Positions 26,387-35,431 of a stretch of DNA of 64,000 bases are shown in pieces. The notes below the pieces were generated by a model. That model was not told the origin of the DNA. It did not search any database and saw only the letters and a program-made list of their open reading frames with translations. This stretch comes from Flavobacterium sp. ACN6 (GTDB taxonomy: Bacteria > Bacteroidota > Bacteroidia > Flavobacteriales > Flavobacteriaceae), in NCBI RefSeq assembly GCF_002304005.1, contig NZ_MRCQ01000001.1, positions 124,001 to 188,000 on the forward strand. The letters run 5' to 3'. The position numbers and the translations under genes were made by a program. Each line of letters starts with the position of its first letter. Position 1 is the stretch's first letter.

Positions 26387-26983
26387 ATGCTAGACTGGCT
26401 AAAAAATATTAATAAAGACTATCCAGAATTCTGGAAAGATTATTTAACTAAATTCGAAACCAAACCTAATAAGTTCGTTGTTTTATCAACTGAAACATCA
26501 GGATTGAATCCGGATAAGGATGTTATATTGTCTCTTGGTGCATTTTCGGTTATCGATGACAGCATTGTTATAAAAGAAAGTTTTGAAACTGTTTTACTGC
26601 AATACAAGTATCTGCAAGACAACGGACTTTCAAATGAATTTATCATTGAAAGCAAAATGATGAAAATGCCGGAGCCAGATGCGCTTGAGGCTTTGGTTAA
26701 TTTTATCGGAAATTCAGTTTTGGTTGGTCATCATATTAATTTTGATGTCGAAATGTTAAACGCAGCGTTGGAACGTTTGGATTGCGGCCGATTAAAAAAT
26801 GAGGCACTTGATGTCGATGTGATGTACAGAAAACTAACTGATATAAATGACAAACAGTTTTCTTTAGACGATTTATGCGAAATTTATAAAATTCCAAAAA
26901 GTGACAGAAATTCTTCTTCCGAAGATGCTTACAGAATCGGACTTTTATTTCTTAAATTGAAGTCTCGATTGGGGATAAAATAG
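26387..26983 (+). CDS. DnaQ-like 3'-5' exonuclease family protein, catalytic residues altered
   Basis: 198 aa. It has the RNase T/DnaQ fold pattern: ExoI region FVVLSTETSGLNPDKDVILSLGAF, ExoII region VGHHINFDVEMLNAAL, ExoIII region RNSSSEDAYRIGLLFLKL. Family members normally read D-x-E in ExoI and H-x-A-x-x-D in ExoIII. Here the first Asp is Ser (STE) and the His position is not His (NSSSED), though the other acids remain. Activity is thus doubtful and a binding or regulatory role is possible. Its start lies one base after the stop of the cNMP/CBS/DUF294 gene, so the two are surely cotranslated. Confidence 0.8.
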   Translation: MLDWLKNINKDYPEFWKDYLTKFETKPNKFVVLSTETSGLNPDKDVILSLGAFSVIDDSIVIKESFETVLLQYKYLQDNGLSNEFIIESKMMKMPEPDALEALVNFIGNSVLVGHHINFDVEMLNAALERLDCGRLKNEALDVDVMYRKLTDINDKQFSLDDLCEIYKIPKSDRNSSSEDAYRIGLLFLKLKSRLGIK

Positions 26984-26990
26984 TAATTTT

Positions 26991-27020
26991 AAATTCCAAA
27001 ATTGAAATTCCAAATTCCAA
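26991..27020 (+). repeat. sense 3'-end element (exonuclease gene)
   Basis: AAATTCCAA, AATTG, AAATTCCAAATTCCAA; starts 7 nt after the stop codon. Confidence 0.85.
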
Positions 27021-27036
27021 AAATACTTTAGTAAAC

Positions 27037-27070
27037 AAAAATGCCTCTTAAAATTTAAGAGGCATTTTTT
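27037..27070. terminator. bidirectional intrinsic terminator
   Basis: Near-continuous palindrome with arms AAAAATGCCTCTTAAA and complement, T6 on the right and A5 on the left, between convergent exonuclease-like and acs genes. Confidence 0.8.
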
Positions 27071-27087
27071 ATTGATCTATATTTTAC

Positions 27088-28998
27088 TTAAGAAATTCTT
27101 TCATTCATAATTTGTTCTACAACTTCTGGATTTAATAATGTTGACGTATCTCCAAAATTAGAAAAATCTCCTTCGGCTATTTTACGTAAAATTCTACGCA
27201 TAATTTTTCCAGAGCGAGTTTTTGGAAGTCCAGAAACAAACTGAATTTTATCCAATTTAGCAATTGGTCCAATGTGATCTGCAATATATTGATTGATCTC
27301 TTTTGACAAATTCTCTTTATTTCTAACTTCTCCAGTTTCTTTTAGAATAACATAACCATATAAAGCGTTTCCTTTAATATCATGAGGAACTCCAACAATA
27401 GCAGATTCTGCAACTGCAGGATGCTCATTGATCGCATCTTCAATTGGCGCTGTTCCTAAATTGTGACCTGAAACAATTACAACATCATCTACTCTACCCG
27501 TAATTCTGTAGTATCCAACTTCATCTCTTAATGCTCCGTCTCCTGTAAAATATTTTCCTGGAAAAGCAGAGAAATAAGTTTCTTTGTAACGATCGTGATT
27601 TCCCCAGATTGTTCTGGCAATTCCCGGCCAAGGAAATTTAATACATAAACTTCCCACAACTTGGTTTCCTTCAATTTCGTTGCGTTTTTCATCCATCAAA
27701 ACGGGCTGAATTCCAGGCAATGGTAAAGTTGCATAAGTTGGCTTGGTTGGGGTTACAAAAGCAATTGGCGAAATCATGATTCCTCCAGTTTCTGTCTGCC
27801 ACCAAGTATCAACAACCGGACATCTCTTATCTCCTACGTGGTCATTGAACCAGTGCCAAGCTTCTTCGTTAATTGGCTCTCCAACAGATCCAATAACTTT
27901 AAGAGATTTTAGGGGATATTTTTGAATATAATCTAAACTTTCTTTTGCTAACGAACGAATTGCAGTTGGTGCTGTATAGAATTGTGTAATTTTATGTTTT
28001 TCGATAATTTCCCAAAAACGGCTGAAATCTGGGTAAGAAGGAACTCCTTCAAAAATAACAGTTGTACCTCCATTTAATAATGGTCCGTATAAAATGTACG
28101 AGTGTCCAGTAATCCATCCAATATCTGCAGTACACCAGAAAATATCATTTTCTTCGTGGCTAAAAACATTTTTAAATGTGTATGCTGTATAAACCATGTA
28201 ACCAGCAGTAGTATGAACCATTCCTTTTGGTTTTCCTGTTGATCCTGAAGTATATAAAATAAACAACGGATCTTCTGCGTCCATAATTTCAGCAACACTA
28301 TTGTCTAAAGCTGCATCTAATAAAGGCTGTAACCATTCGTCACGACCTTCTTTCATTTTTACTTCAGTCTTAGTTCTTTTCGCAACTAAAACTTTTGCGA
28401 CAGATGGGCAAGTTTCTAAAGCTTCATCAACAATTCCTTTTAAGTCAATTGTTTTGTTTCCTCTATAACCTCCATCAGATGTGATAACCATTTTACATTC
28501 GCAGTCATTAATTCTTGCTGAAACTGCAGATGCAGAAAATCCAGCAAAAATAACAGAATGTATTGCTCCAATTCTAGCACAAGCCAAAACAGCAACGGCT
28601 AACTCAGGAATCATTGGCAGATAAACACAAACTCTGTCTCCTTTACGAACACCTTGCTCGCGAAGAACGTTTGCCATTTTTGAAACTCTTTCGTATAATT
28701 CGTTATACGTTATATGTAAAGCTTCTTCAGAAGGATCGTTCGGTTCAAAAATAATTGCCGTTTTATCGCCTCTTTTGCTTAAATGTCTATCAATACAATT
28801 TTTGGTAATGTTGACTTTAGCTTCTGTAAACCATTTTACTTCAGCTTCAGCCATATTAAAATCAACTACTTTTTCCCATTGTTGGTACCATGTGAAATTT
28901 TCCTCAGCTATCTTTCCCCAAAACTTTCTTGGCTCTCTTATTGATTTATTATAATGTTTAAAATATTGTTCTAAATTTTCAATTTTGTAATAGCTCAT
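27088..28998 (-). CDS. acs: acetate--CoA ligase (acetyl-CoA synthetase)
   Basis: 636 aa, the standard Acs length. Adenylation motif YTSGSTGKPKG near residue 250, the acetyl-pocket block WWQTETGG, and the C-terminal acetylation-site motif PKTRSGKIMRR, whose lysine is the target of reversible acetylation in characterised enzymes. N-terminal YKIENLEQYFKHYNKSIREPRKFW matches the Acs lead-in domain. It makes acetyl-CoA from acetate, CoA and ATP. The convergent neighbours are a cNMP/CBS/DUF294 protein and a DnaQ-like protein, which suggests a shared acetate context. Confidence 0.95.
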   Translation of the reverse strand: MSYYKIENLEQYFKHYNKSIREPRKFWGKIAEENFTWYQQWEKVVDFNMAEAEVKWFTEAKVNITKNCIDRHLSKRGDKTAIIFEPNDPSEEALHITYNELYERVSKMANVLREQGVRKGDRVCVYLPMIPELAVAVLACARIGAIHSVIFAGFSASAVSARINDCECKMVITSDGGYRGNKTIDLKGIVDEALETCPSVAKVLVAKRTKTEVKMKEGRDEWLQPLLDAALDNSVAEIMDAEDPLFILYTSGSTGKPKGMVHTTAGYMVYTAYTFKNVFSHEENDIFWCTADIGWITGHSYILYGPLLNGGTTVIFEGVPSYPDFSRFWEIIEKHKITQFYTAPTAIRSLAKESLDYIQKYPLKSLKVIGSVGEPINEEAWHWFNDHVGDKRCPVVDTWWQTETGGIMISPIAFVTPTKPTYATLPLPGIQPVLMDEKRNEIEGNQVVGSLCIKFPWPGIARTIWGNHDRYKETYFSAFPGKYFTGDGALRDEVGYYRITGRVDDVVIVSGHNLGTAPIEDAINEHPAVAESAIVGVPHDIKGNALYGYVILKETGEVRNKENLSKEINQYIADHIGPIAKLDKIQFVSGLPKTRSGKIMRRILRKIAEGDFSNFGDTSTLLNPEVVEQIMNERIS

Positions 28999-29156
28999 CG
29001 TTTGTTGAATTTTTTTATAAATGTATTAAATCTGAATGTATTCTAGAAATAATTTAATTCATAAATTTTATTAAAAAAAAACATTTATTTAATAAAACAT
29101 GATTATTATTTGCATTTGGTATATTTTTTTATTTTTTAAACCAAATTAGAAAGGGC

Positions 29157-29192
29157 AAAAAAGGCATAATAAATAGATATTATGCCTTTTTT
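29157..29192. terminator. hairpin with A6/T6 flanks
   Basis: 14-bp arms AAAAAAGGCATAAT and complement around an 8-nt loop. It lies in the 490-bp gap between acs and ilvC, 23 nt beyond the stop codon of a short orphan frame. Confidence 0.75.
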
Positions 29193-29215
29193 AATTTAAC
29201 AAATTTCAATAACAA

Positions 29216-29308
29216 TTAATTTTTTAAAACTGCTTTTACCATACTTTTCTCTATTTTGAAAATAGCAGCATCTTTATTAATTAAAACAGAAATTTCAACA
29301 AGTATATT
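29216..29308 (-). pseudogene. possible 3' remnant of a lost gene
   Basis: Open frame of 30 codons with no initiator at its 5' end, encoding a peptide that ends FKIEKSMVKAVLKN and is followed at once by a good terminator. The residue composition looks protein-like. I cannot identify a family, and a chance frame remains likely. Confidence 0.2.
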
Positions 29309-29340
29309 TTATTAAATATACCCCATTATGGGATTAGCTT

Positions 29341-29370
29341 CACTTAACTTAACCTTGCAGAAGTTAAGTG
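29341..29370. repeat. short inverted repeat
   Basis: CACTTAACT / AGTTAAGTG arms, 12-nt loop, in the acs-ilvC gap. Confidence 0.5.
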
Positions 29371-29451
29371 AATGCAATATGCATCTATATCTATTTTCTT
29401 AATAAGTGCTTACTAATTCAAAATATTACAAATCATTGATACAGTGCAAAT

Positions 29452-29475
29452 CCCGCAAAATCCAATTTTGCGGGA
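29452..29475 (-). terminator. hairpin after ilvC
   Basis: Arms TCCCGCAAAAT / ATTTTGCGGGA, 16 nt beyond the ilvC stop codon; probably ends the ilv transcript. The T tract on the minus side is short. Confidence 0.6.
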
Positions 29476-29490
29476 ATTCCCATTTTTTAA

Positions 29491-30960
29491 TTATCCAATT
29501 TTTTTCATAGCTGTCATAGACTCTCTCAACCATGCTCCTACTTCTTCGATAGGGTGCTGGCGAATTTCTTTATTTACAGCAATTAATACCGCATTGTCTA
29601 CTGCATTTGAAGTTGAAAATGGTTTACCAATAATATTAGTTTCTACATTTTTCATGAATTCAGTCAACAAAGGCTTACATGCATGATCAAACAAATAACA
29701 GCCATATTCTGCAGTGTCAGAAATTACACGGTTCATTTCGAATAATTTCTTTCTTGCGATTGTGTTTGCAATTAATGGCAATTCGTGTAATGACTCATAA
29801 TAAGCAGATTCTTCGATGATACCAGCTTCTGTCATTGTTTCGAAAGCTAATTCAACACCCGCTTTAACCATTGCAATCATTAATACTCCATTATCAAAAT
29901 ATTCCTGCTCAGAAATTGGAGCTTCCTGCGGTGCAGTTTTTTCGAAGTTAGTTTCTCCTGTTGCAGCTCTCCATTTTAATAAATTAACATCATCATTAGC
30001 CCAGTCAGCCATCATAGTTCTTGAAAATTCTCCAGAAATAATATCATCTTGGTGTTTTTGGAATAACGGACGCATGATGTCTTTTAATTCTTCAGCTAAC
30101 TCATAAGCTTCAATTTTTGCAGGGTTTGATAGACGGTCCATCATGTTTGTGATACCTCCGTGTTTCAAAGCCTCAGTAATAGTTTCCCATCCGTATTGAA
30201 TTAATTTTGAAGCATAAGCAGCATCAATTCCTTTTTCAACCATTTTATCAAAACATAAAATAGATCCAGTTTGTAATAAACCACAAAGGATAGTTTGCTC
30301 ACCCATTAAATCTGATTTTACTTCAGCTACGAAAGATGATCTTAAAACCCCTGCTCTGTGTCCTCCAGTTCCAACTGCATAAGCTTTTGCCTGATCTAAG
30401 CCTAAACCGTTTGGATCATTCTCTGGGTGAACTGCAATAAGTGTTGGAACTCCAAAACCTCTTTTGTATTCTTCACGAACCTCAGAACCTGGACATTTAG
30501 GTGCGCACATAATTACTGTAATATCTTTACGAATCTGCATTCCTTCTTCTACGATGTTGAATCCGTGAGAATAAGCCAAAGTAGAATCTTTTTTCATTAA
30601 TGGCATAATAGCAGTTACCACAGCTGTATGTTGCTTGTCTGGTGTAAGATTACAAACTAAATCTGCTGTTGGAATCAATTCTTCATAAGTTCCTACAGTG
30701 AAACCATTTTCAGTAGCATTTTTATAAGAAGCTCTTTTTTCAGCTATTGCATCTGCACGTAATGCATAAGAAATATCTAAACCAGAATCTCTCATGTTTA
30801 ATCCTTGATTCAAACCTTGTGCTCCACAGCCTACAATTACAACTTTTTTTCCTGCCAATGCAGCAATACCGTCTGCAAATTCAGACTGCTCCATAAATTC
30901 GCAAACTCCTAATTGTTCTAATTGTAATCTAAGTGGTAATGTATTGAAATAATTTGCCAT
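29491..30960 (-). CDS. ilvC: ketol-acid reductoisomerase, class II (long form)
   Basis: 489 aa, the size of the enterobacterial long form rather than the roughly 330-aa short form. Nucleotide-binding [23 protein letters not shown] near residues 34-56, and C-terminal knotted domain repeated as expected in class II. It converts acetolactate to dihydroxyisovalerate (and the C6 analogue) using NADPH and Mg2+. Last gene of the ilvD-B-N-C run, 63 bp after ilvN. Confidence 0.95.
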   Translation of the reverse strand: MANYFNTLPLRLQLEQLGVCEFMEQSEFADGIAALAGKKVVIVGCGAQGLNQGLNMRDSGLDISYALRADAIAEKRASYKNATENGFTVGTYEELIPTADLVCNLTPDKQHTAVVTAIMPLMKKDSTLAYSHGFNIVEEGMQIRKDITVIMCAPKCPGSEVREEYKRGFGVPTLIAVHPENDPNGLGLDQAKAYAVGTGGHRAGVLRSSFVAEVKSDLMGEQTILCGLLQTGSILCFDKMVEKGIDAAYASKLIQYGWETITEALKHGGITNMMDRLSNPAKIEAYELAEELKDIMRPLFQKHQDDIISGEFSRTMMADWANDDVNLLKWRAATGETNFEKTAPQEAPISEQEYFDNGVLMIAMVKAGVELAFETMTEAGIIEESAYYESLHELPLIANTIARKKLFEMNRVISDTAEYGCYLFDHACKPLLTEFMKNVETNIIGKPFSTSNAVDNAVLIAVNKEIRQHPIEEVGAWLRESMTAMKKIG

Positions 30961-31023
30961 TTTTGTTTTAATATTTAATGAAATGATATTTAATAATTTT
31001 TATAATTTGGGTAACTAAACTGT

Positions 31024-31545
31024 TTATTTATAAGATTCTAATAAAGATGAAATTTCCATTTTTTCTTTAGAAACTGAAATTCTTCCAGAACGTACAAACT
31101 GCATTATGCCGTATGGTTTGAATTTTTTGTATAATTCTTCAATTTCAGAACGTCTCCCCGATTTTGAAATCACAAAGAAATCCCTTGAAACCGTAACAAT
31201 CGTAGACTGGCTGTCTTTGATAATATTCTGAATTTGTTTCTCATCAAACAATAAATTTGAAGCGATTTTAAATAATGCATTTTCTAAATAAATAGTTTCT
31301 TCATCTGTGTGATAAAATGCTTTTATAACTTCAATTTGTTTTTCAATCTGACCAACAATATTCTGAACCCATTTTTCTGTTGTTTCTACAACAATGATAA
31401 ATCTAGAAACATTCTCTATTTCTGATTCAGAAACATTTAGACTTAATATATTAATGTGACGCTTTAAGAATATACCTGATATTCTATTTAATAAACCCAC
31501 GTTATTTTCTGAGTATACCGATATGGTAAATGTTTTATCTTCCAT
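31024..31545 (-). CDS. ilvN: acetolactate synthase small (regulatory) subunit
   Basis: 173 aa from the ATG at 31545 (MEDKTFTISVYSENNVGLLNRISGIF). The frame is open to 31572, but that extension MKQNKLKNK overlaps the dispersed repeat and is unlike the family start. An ACT domain at residues 5-80 holds the NVGLLNRI valine-binding pattern, followed by the usual C-terminal ALS domain. It confers feedback sensitivity on IlvB. It lies 88 bp after ilvB, with an inverted repeat in between. Confidence 0.93.
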   Translation of the reverse strand: MEDKTFTISVYSENNVGLLNRISGIFLKRHINILSLNVSESEIENVSRFIIVVETTEKWVQNIVGQIEKQIEVIKAFYHTDEETIYLENALFKIASNLLFDEKQIQNIIKDSQSTIVTVSRDFFVISKSGRRSEIEELYKKFKPYGIMQFVRSGRISVSKEKMEISSLLESYK

Positions 31546-31565
31546 TTTGTTTTTTAGTTTATTTT

Positions 31566-31621
31566 GTTTCAAGTTTCAGGTTTCACGTTCTCAACAGAAC
31601 CTGAAACCTTAAACTTGAAAC
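31566..31621. repeat. inverted repeat GTTTCAAGTTTCAGGTTTCA between ilvB and ilvN
   Basis: 20-nt arms (31566-31585, 31602-31621) with one mismatch. The left arm is identical to 13935-13954. Confidence 0.8.
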
Positions 31622-31633
31622 CTGAAACTTTTC

Positions 31634-33322
31634 CTAGCTTAATCTAATTTCTGAAACACATGCTCCTGTTGGAATCATTGGGAAAACGTTGTTTTCTTTT
31701 TCCACCATGACCTCTAAGAAATAAGATTCTTTTGAAGCCAGCATTTCTGCTACTGCTTCATCTAAATCTTCTCTTTGTGAAACTTTTTTAGATTTAATAT
31801 GGTATCCTTCAGCAATTGCAACAAAATTTGGATTAATCATTTTTGTTGATGCATATCGGTTATCAAAGAACAATTCCTGCCATTGACGCACCATTCCTAA
31901 AAACTCATTATTTAAAATGACAATTTTTACAGGAACCTTAGTCTGAAAAATAGTTCCCAATTCCTGAATTGTCATCTGGAAACCTCCATCACCAATAATA
32001 GCAACTACTTCACGATCTGGTCTTCCCATTTTAGCTCCAATTGCAGCTGGCAAAGCAAATCCCATTGTTCCTAATCCGCCTGAAGTAATATTACTTTTTG
32101 TTGAATTAAATTTAGCATAACGACAAGCAAACATTTGGTGCTGACCAACATCTGAAACGATAATAGCATCACCTTTTGAGTGTTTGTTAATCATTTCAAT
32201 AGTTTCACCCATTGAAATTCCTTTATTGTTTGTTGGATTTAATTCTTCATTAATAACCGTTTCAACCTCTATCTTTTGTAATTCTTTGAATTCATTGTGC
32301 CAAGATTCATGAGAATTGTTTTCAATTAAAGGCAGTAAAGCATTTAAAGCTTCTCTGACATCTCCTAAAACAGCAACTTCTGTTTTTACGTTTTTATCGA
32401 TTTCTGCAGGATCAATTTCAAAGTGAATCACTTTTGCCTGTTTTGCATACGTTTTTAAACTTCCCGTAACACGGTCATCAAAACGCATTCCTAAAGCAAT
32501 AAGCACATCACACTGATTAGTAAGCATATTTGGCCCATAATTTCCATGCATTCCTAACATTCCAACATTTAAAGGATGATCTGTTGGAAGAGCCGAAAGA
32601 CCTAAAATAGTCCACCCAGCTGGAATTCCCGATTTTTCAATTAAAGCTTTTAACTGCTCTTCGGCTTGACCGAGAATAATTCCCTGTCCGAAAACAATAA
32701 AAGGCTTTTTGGCACTATTAATTAAGGCTGCAGCTTCGGCAACTTTATCTAATTTTAATTTTGGAACCGGAACATAACTTCTAATTCCTGTACATTTTTC
32801 ATAACTAAAATCAAACTCATCAAACTGAGCATTTTTAGTAATATCAATTAATACAGGTCCTGGACGTCCAGAACGAGCGATATAAAAAGCTCTTGCTATA
32901 ATTTCAGGAATTTCAGAAGCCTCCGTTACCTGATAATTCCATTTTGTAACCGGAGTAGAAATTCCGATAATATCTGTTTCCTGAAAAGCATCAGAACCCA
33001 ATAAATGTTTTCCAACTTGTCCAGTGATACAAACCATTGGTGTTGAATCAATTTGAGCATCTGCAATTCCAGTTACAAGATTAGTTGCTCCCGGCCCAGA
33101 AGTAGCAATTGCCACTCCTACTTTTCCTGTAGCTCTCGCGTATCCTTGAGCTGCATGCGTTGCACCTTGTTCGTGACGTACTAAAACGTGGTGTAATTGA
33201 TCTTGAAATTTATATAATTCGTCATAAACCGGCATGATTGCTCCTCCTGGATAACCATAAACCAAGTCTACTCCCTCTGCTAATAAACATCTTATAACGG
33301 CTTCTGCCCCTGATATTTTCAT
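31634..33322 (-). CDS. ilvB: acetolactate synthase large (catalytic) subunit
   Basis: 562 aa from the ATG at 33322 (MKISGAEAVIRCLLAEGVDLVYGYPGGAIMP). The track-like frame runs to 33394, but the extra 24 residues are translated repeat sequence. The catalytic Glu lies in VRHEQGATHAAQGYARATG, and the thiamine diphosphate motif starts GDGGFQMTIQELGTIFQ and ends ILNN. It condenses two pyruvates, or pyruvate with 2-oxobutyrate, the first shared step to Val, Leu and Ile. It sits between ilvD and ilvN. Confidence 0.95.
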   Translation of the reverse strand: MKISGAEAVIRCLLAEGVDLVYGYPGGAIMPVYDELYKFQDQLHHVLVRHEQGATHAAQGYARATGKVGVAIATSGPGATNLVTGIADAQIDSTPMVCITGQVGKHLLGSDAFQETDIIGISTPVTKWNYQVTEASEIPEIIARAFYIARSGRPGPVLIDITKNAQFDEFDFSYEKCTGIRSYVPVPKLKLDKVAEAAALINSAKKPFIVFGQGIILGQAEEQLKALIEKSGIPAGWTILGLSALPTDHPLNVGMLGMHGNYGPNMLTNQCDVLIALGMRFDDRVTGSLKTYAKQAKVIHFEIDPAEIDKNVKTEVAVLGDVREALNALLPLIENNSHESWHNEFKELQKIEVETVINEELNPTNNKGISMGETIEMINKHSKGDAIIVSDVGQHQMFACRYAKFNSTKSNITSGGLGTMGFALPAAIGAKMGRPDREVVAIIGDGGFQMTIQELGTIFQTKVPVKIVILNNEFLGMVRQWQELFFDNRYASTKMINPNFVAIAEGYHIKSKKVSQREDLDEAVAEMLASKESYFLEVMVEKENNVFPMIPTGACVSEIRLS

Positions 33323-33339
33323 AGTATATTTTGTTTTAT

Positions 33340-33480
33340 CAATGTCAATTTCAAAAATCAATATCAAAAAATTCAATGGCAATGTCAAAATCAATTTTAA
33401 TGAAAAATTCTAAATTGATTTTTTTTTTGCTATTTGATTTTTGATGTTGTTATTGTCATTGCTATTGATTTTTGATATTG
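33340..33480. repeat. low-complexity inverted repeat between ilvD and ilvB
   Basis: Runs built from AAAATCAATATCAAAAA on the left and TTTTTGATATTG/ATTGATTTTTGATATTG on the right, with CAATGTCA/TGTCATTG-like pieces. Together they can fold into a long AU-rich hairpin. Confidence 0.5.
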
Positions 33481-33488
33481 TTATTTAA

Positions 33489-35162
33489 TTAGTTATCGGT
33501 AACGCAGCCTGTTGAAGCGCTTGACACCGATCTGGCGTATTTAAGTAAAACTCCTTTTGTAACTTTTAACGGCGGTTGTACCCAAGCCGCTTTTCTAGCT
33601 GCAAATTCTTCGTCGGAAATCTTCAGGTCAATAGTATTTTTTACAGCATCGATCGCAATCAAATCACCATCTTTTACTAGAGCAATACCACCACCATCAT
33701 AAGCTTCTGGTGTTACGTGTCCTACCACGAATCCATGCGAACCTCCAGAGAACCTTCCGTCTGTAATAAGAGCACAGCTGCTTCCTAATCCAGCTCCAAT
33801 AATCGCAGATGTAGGTTTCAGCATTTCAGGCATCCCTGGACCACCTTTTGGCCCGCAATACCTGATGACGACTACATTACCTGGTTTTATTTTTCCGGCC
33901 TGAAGACCTGGGATTACTTCAAATTCTCCTTCAAAAACTACAGCTGGTCCTTCAAAATATTCTCCTTCTTTACCACTGATTTTCGCAACAGCACCTTCAG
34001 AAGCAAGATTTCCGTATAAAACCTGAATATTTCCTGTAGGTTTTAATGCTTTTTGAATTTCATGGATTACTTGCTGTCCGTCTTGTAAATCTGGAATACT
34101 TGCTAAGTTTTCTGCAACCGTTTTTCCAGTTACAGTTAAACAATCTCCATGAATTAATCCTTCTTTCAATAAATATTTCATTACTGAAGGAATACCTCCA
34201 ACTTCATGAATATCTTCCATCATATATTTACCACTTGGCTTCATGTCAGCCAAAACTGGTGTTTTGTCATTAATTGCTTGAAAATCATCCAAAGTAATTT
34301 TGATATCAACAGCGTGAGCCATTGCAATTAAGTGCATAACTGCATTTGTAGAACCTCCTAAAACTGCTACAATTGTAATAGCATTTTCGAAAGCTTTGCG
34401 AGTCATAATATCTCTTGGCTTAATATCTTTTTCTAATAAAACTTTAATAGCAGCACCTGCAGCAAGACATTCATCTCTTTTTTCCTGACTTAAAGCAGGG
34501 TTTGAAGAACTGTATGGCAAACTCATTCCTAATGCCTCAATTGCAGAAGACATTGTATTTGCAGTATACATACCACCACACGCACCAGCACCAGGGCAGG
34601 CATTTTGAATAACACCTTTAAAGTCTTCTGGTGTAATTTCATTTTTTACTTTTTTACCTAAAGCTTCAAAAGCAGAAACGATATTTAGTGATTCTCCTTT
34701 CCATTTTCCAGAGTGGATTGATCCTCCATAAACCATCATCGATGGGCGGTTTAATCTTCCCATAGCGATTAATGCTCCGGGCATATTTTTGTCACAGCCA
34801 GGAATTGCAATTACACCATCATACCATTGTCCACCTACAACTGTTTCAATTGAATCTGCGATTACATCACGAGAAACCAATGAAAAACGCATTCCTTCCG
34901 TTCCATTAGAAATTCCGTCACTGACACCAATGGTATTAAAAATAAGTCCGACAAGATCTACATCCCAAACACCTTTTTTAACATCTTTTGCTAAATCATT
35001 TAAGTGCATATTACAAGTGTTACCATCGTAACCCATGCTCACAATACCAACTTGTGCTTTTTTTAAATCTTCTTCAGTTAAACCAATTCCGTACAACATT
35101 GCTTGCGCCGCAGGCTGTGTTTGATCTTGAGTGATGGTCTTGCTGTACTTATTTAATTCCAT
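33489..35162 (-). CDS. ilvD: dihydroxy-acid dehydratase
   Basis: 557 aa, full length. Iron-sulfur cysteines are present in [20 protein letters not shown] and [20 protein letters not shown]. It dehydrates dihydroxyisovalerate or dihydroxymethylvalerate to the 2-oxoacids, the third shared step of Val and Ile synthesis. First structural gene of the ilvD-B-N-C run, it begins about 30 nt after a terminator that follows an Ile/Val leader peptide, so its expression is probably set by attenuation. Confidence 0.95.
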   Translation of the reverse strand: MELNKYSKTITQDQTQPAAQAMLYGIGLTEEDLKKAQVGIVSMGYDGNTCNMHLNDLAKDVKKGVWDVDLVGLIFNTIGVSDGISNGTEGMRFSLVSRDVIADSIETVVGGQWYDGVIAIPGCDKNMPGALIAMGRLNRPSMMVYGGSIHSGKWKGESLNIVSAFEALGKKVKNEITPEDFKGVIQNACPGAGACGGMYTANTMSSAIEALGMSLPYSSSNPALSQEKRDECLAAGAAIKVLLEKDIKPRDIMTRKAFENAITIVAVLGGSTNAVMHLIAMAHAVDIKITLDDFQAINDKTPVLADMKPSGKYMMEDIHEVGGIPSVMKYLLKEGLIHGDCLTVTGKTVAENLASIPDLQDGQQVIHEIQKALKPTGNIQVLYGNLASEGAVAKISGKEGEYFEGPAVVFEGEFEVIPGLQAGKIKPGNVVVIRYCGPKGGPGMPEMLKPTSAIIGAGLGSSCALITDGRFSGGSHGFVVGHVTPEAYDGGGIALVKDGDLIAIDAVKNTIDLKISDEEFAARKAAWVQPPLKVTKGVLLKYARSVSSASTGCVTDN

Positions 35163-35193
35163 TATTGTTTTATTTTATTTTAATTTTTATTCC

Positions 35194-35225
35194 AAAAAAA
35201 AACCTTCCAGTATTTGGAAGGTTTG
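35194..35225 (-). terminator. ilv attenuator terminator
   Basis: Read on the minus strand: AAACCTTCCA (35224-35215), 5-nt loop, TGGAAGGTTT, then a run of T. It stands between the leader peptide stop and ilvD. Confidence 0.85.
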
Positions 35226-35247
35226 TAATATAGTTTTTCAATTATAT

Positions 35248-35325
35248 TTATAACATTCCCGATGCAGATGTGTGAATCACATTGACAACAACGACAGAAA
35301 TAATAATAATTGAGATTTGCATCAT
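35248..35325 (-). CDS. ilv leader peptide (Ile/Val attenuator peptide)
   Basis: 25-aa frame that begins MMQISIIIISVVVVN, continues VIHTSASGM and ends in Leu. Four consecutive Ile codons (ATT) and four consecutive Val codons (GTC, GTT, GTT, GTC), with another Ile before and another Val and Ile after, make it an obvious control peptide: a ribosome short of charged tRNA-Ile or tRNA-Val will pause there. Its 3' end GGAATGTT (35259-35252, final codons) can pair with AACCTTCC (35223-35216), the rising arm of the terminator. A -7 element TACTTTTG lies 17 nt before the first ATG. The frame is too short for routine gene finding. That it is translated is inferred. Confidence 0.85.
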   Translation of the reverse strand: MMQISIIIISVVVVNVIHTSASGML

Positions 35326-35341
35326 TTACTTTTTAGTGTCA

Positions 35342-35349
35342 CAAAAGTA
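35342..35349 (-). promoter_or_regulatory. candidate -7 element of the ilv leader promoter
   Basis: TACTTTTG on the minus strand, an exact TAnnTTTG match, 16 nt before the leader ATG. No clear -33 TTTG at 19 nt. Confidence 0.5.
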
Positions 35350-35431
35350 GCTAAACTTATGGAACTAAAAAAATAAAATCTCAACATTTCAAATACTTCT
35401 TGTGATTATCTTCACTTTTTAACAAAAAATA

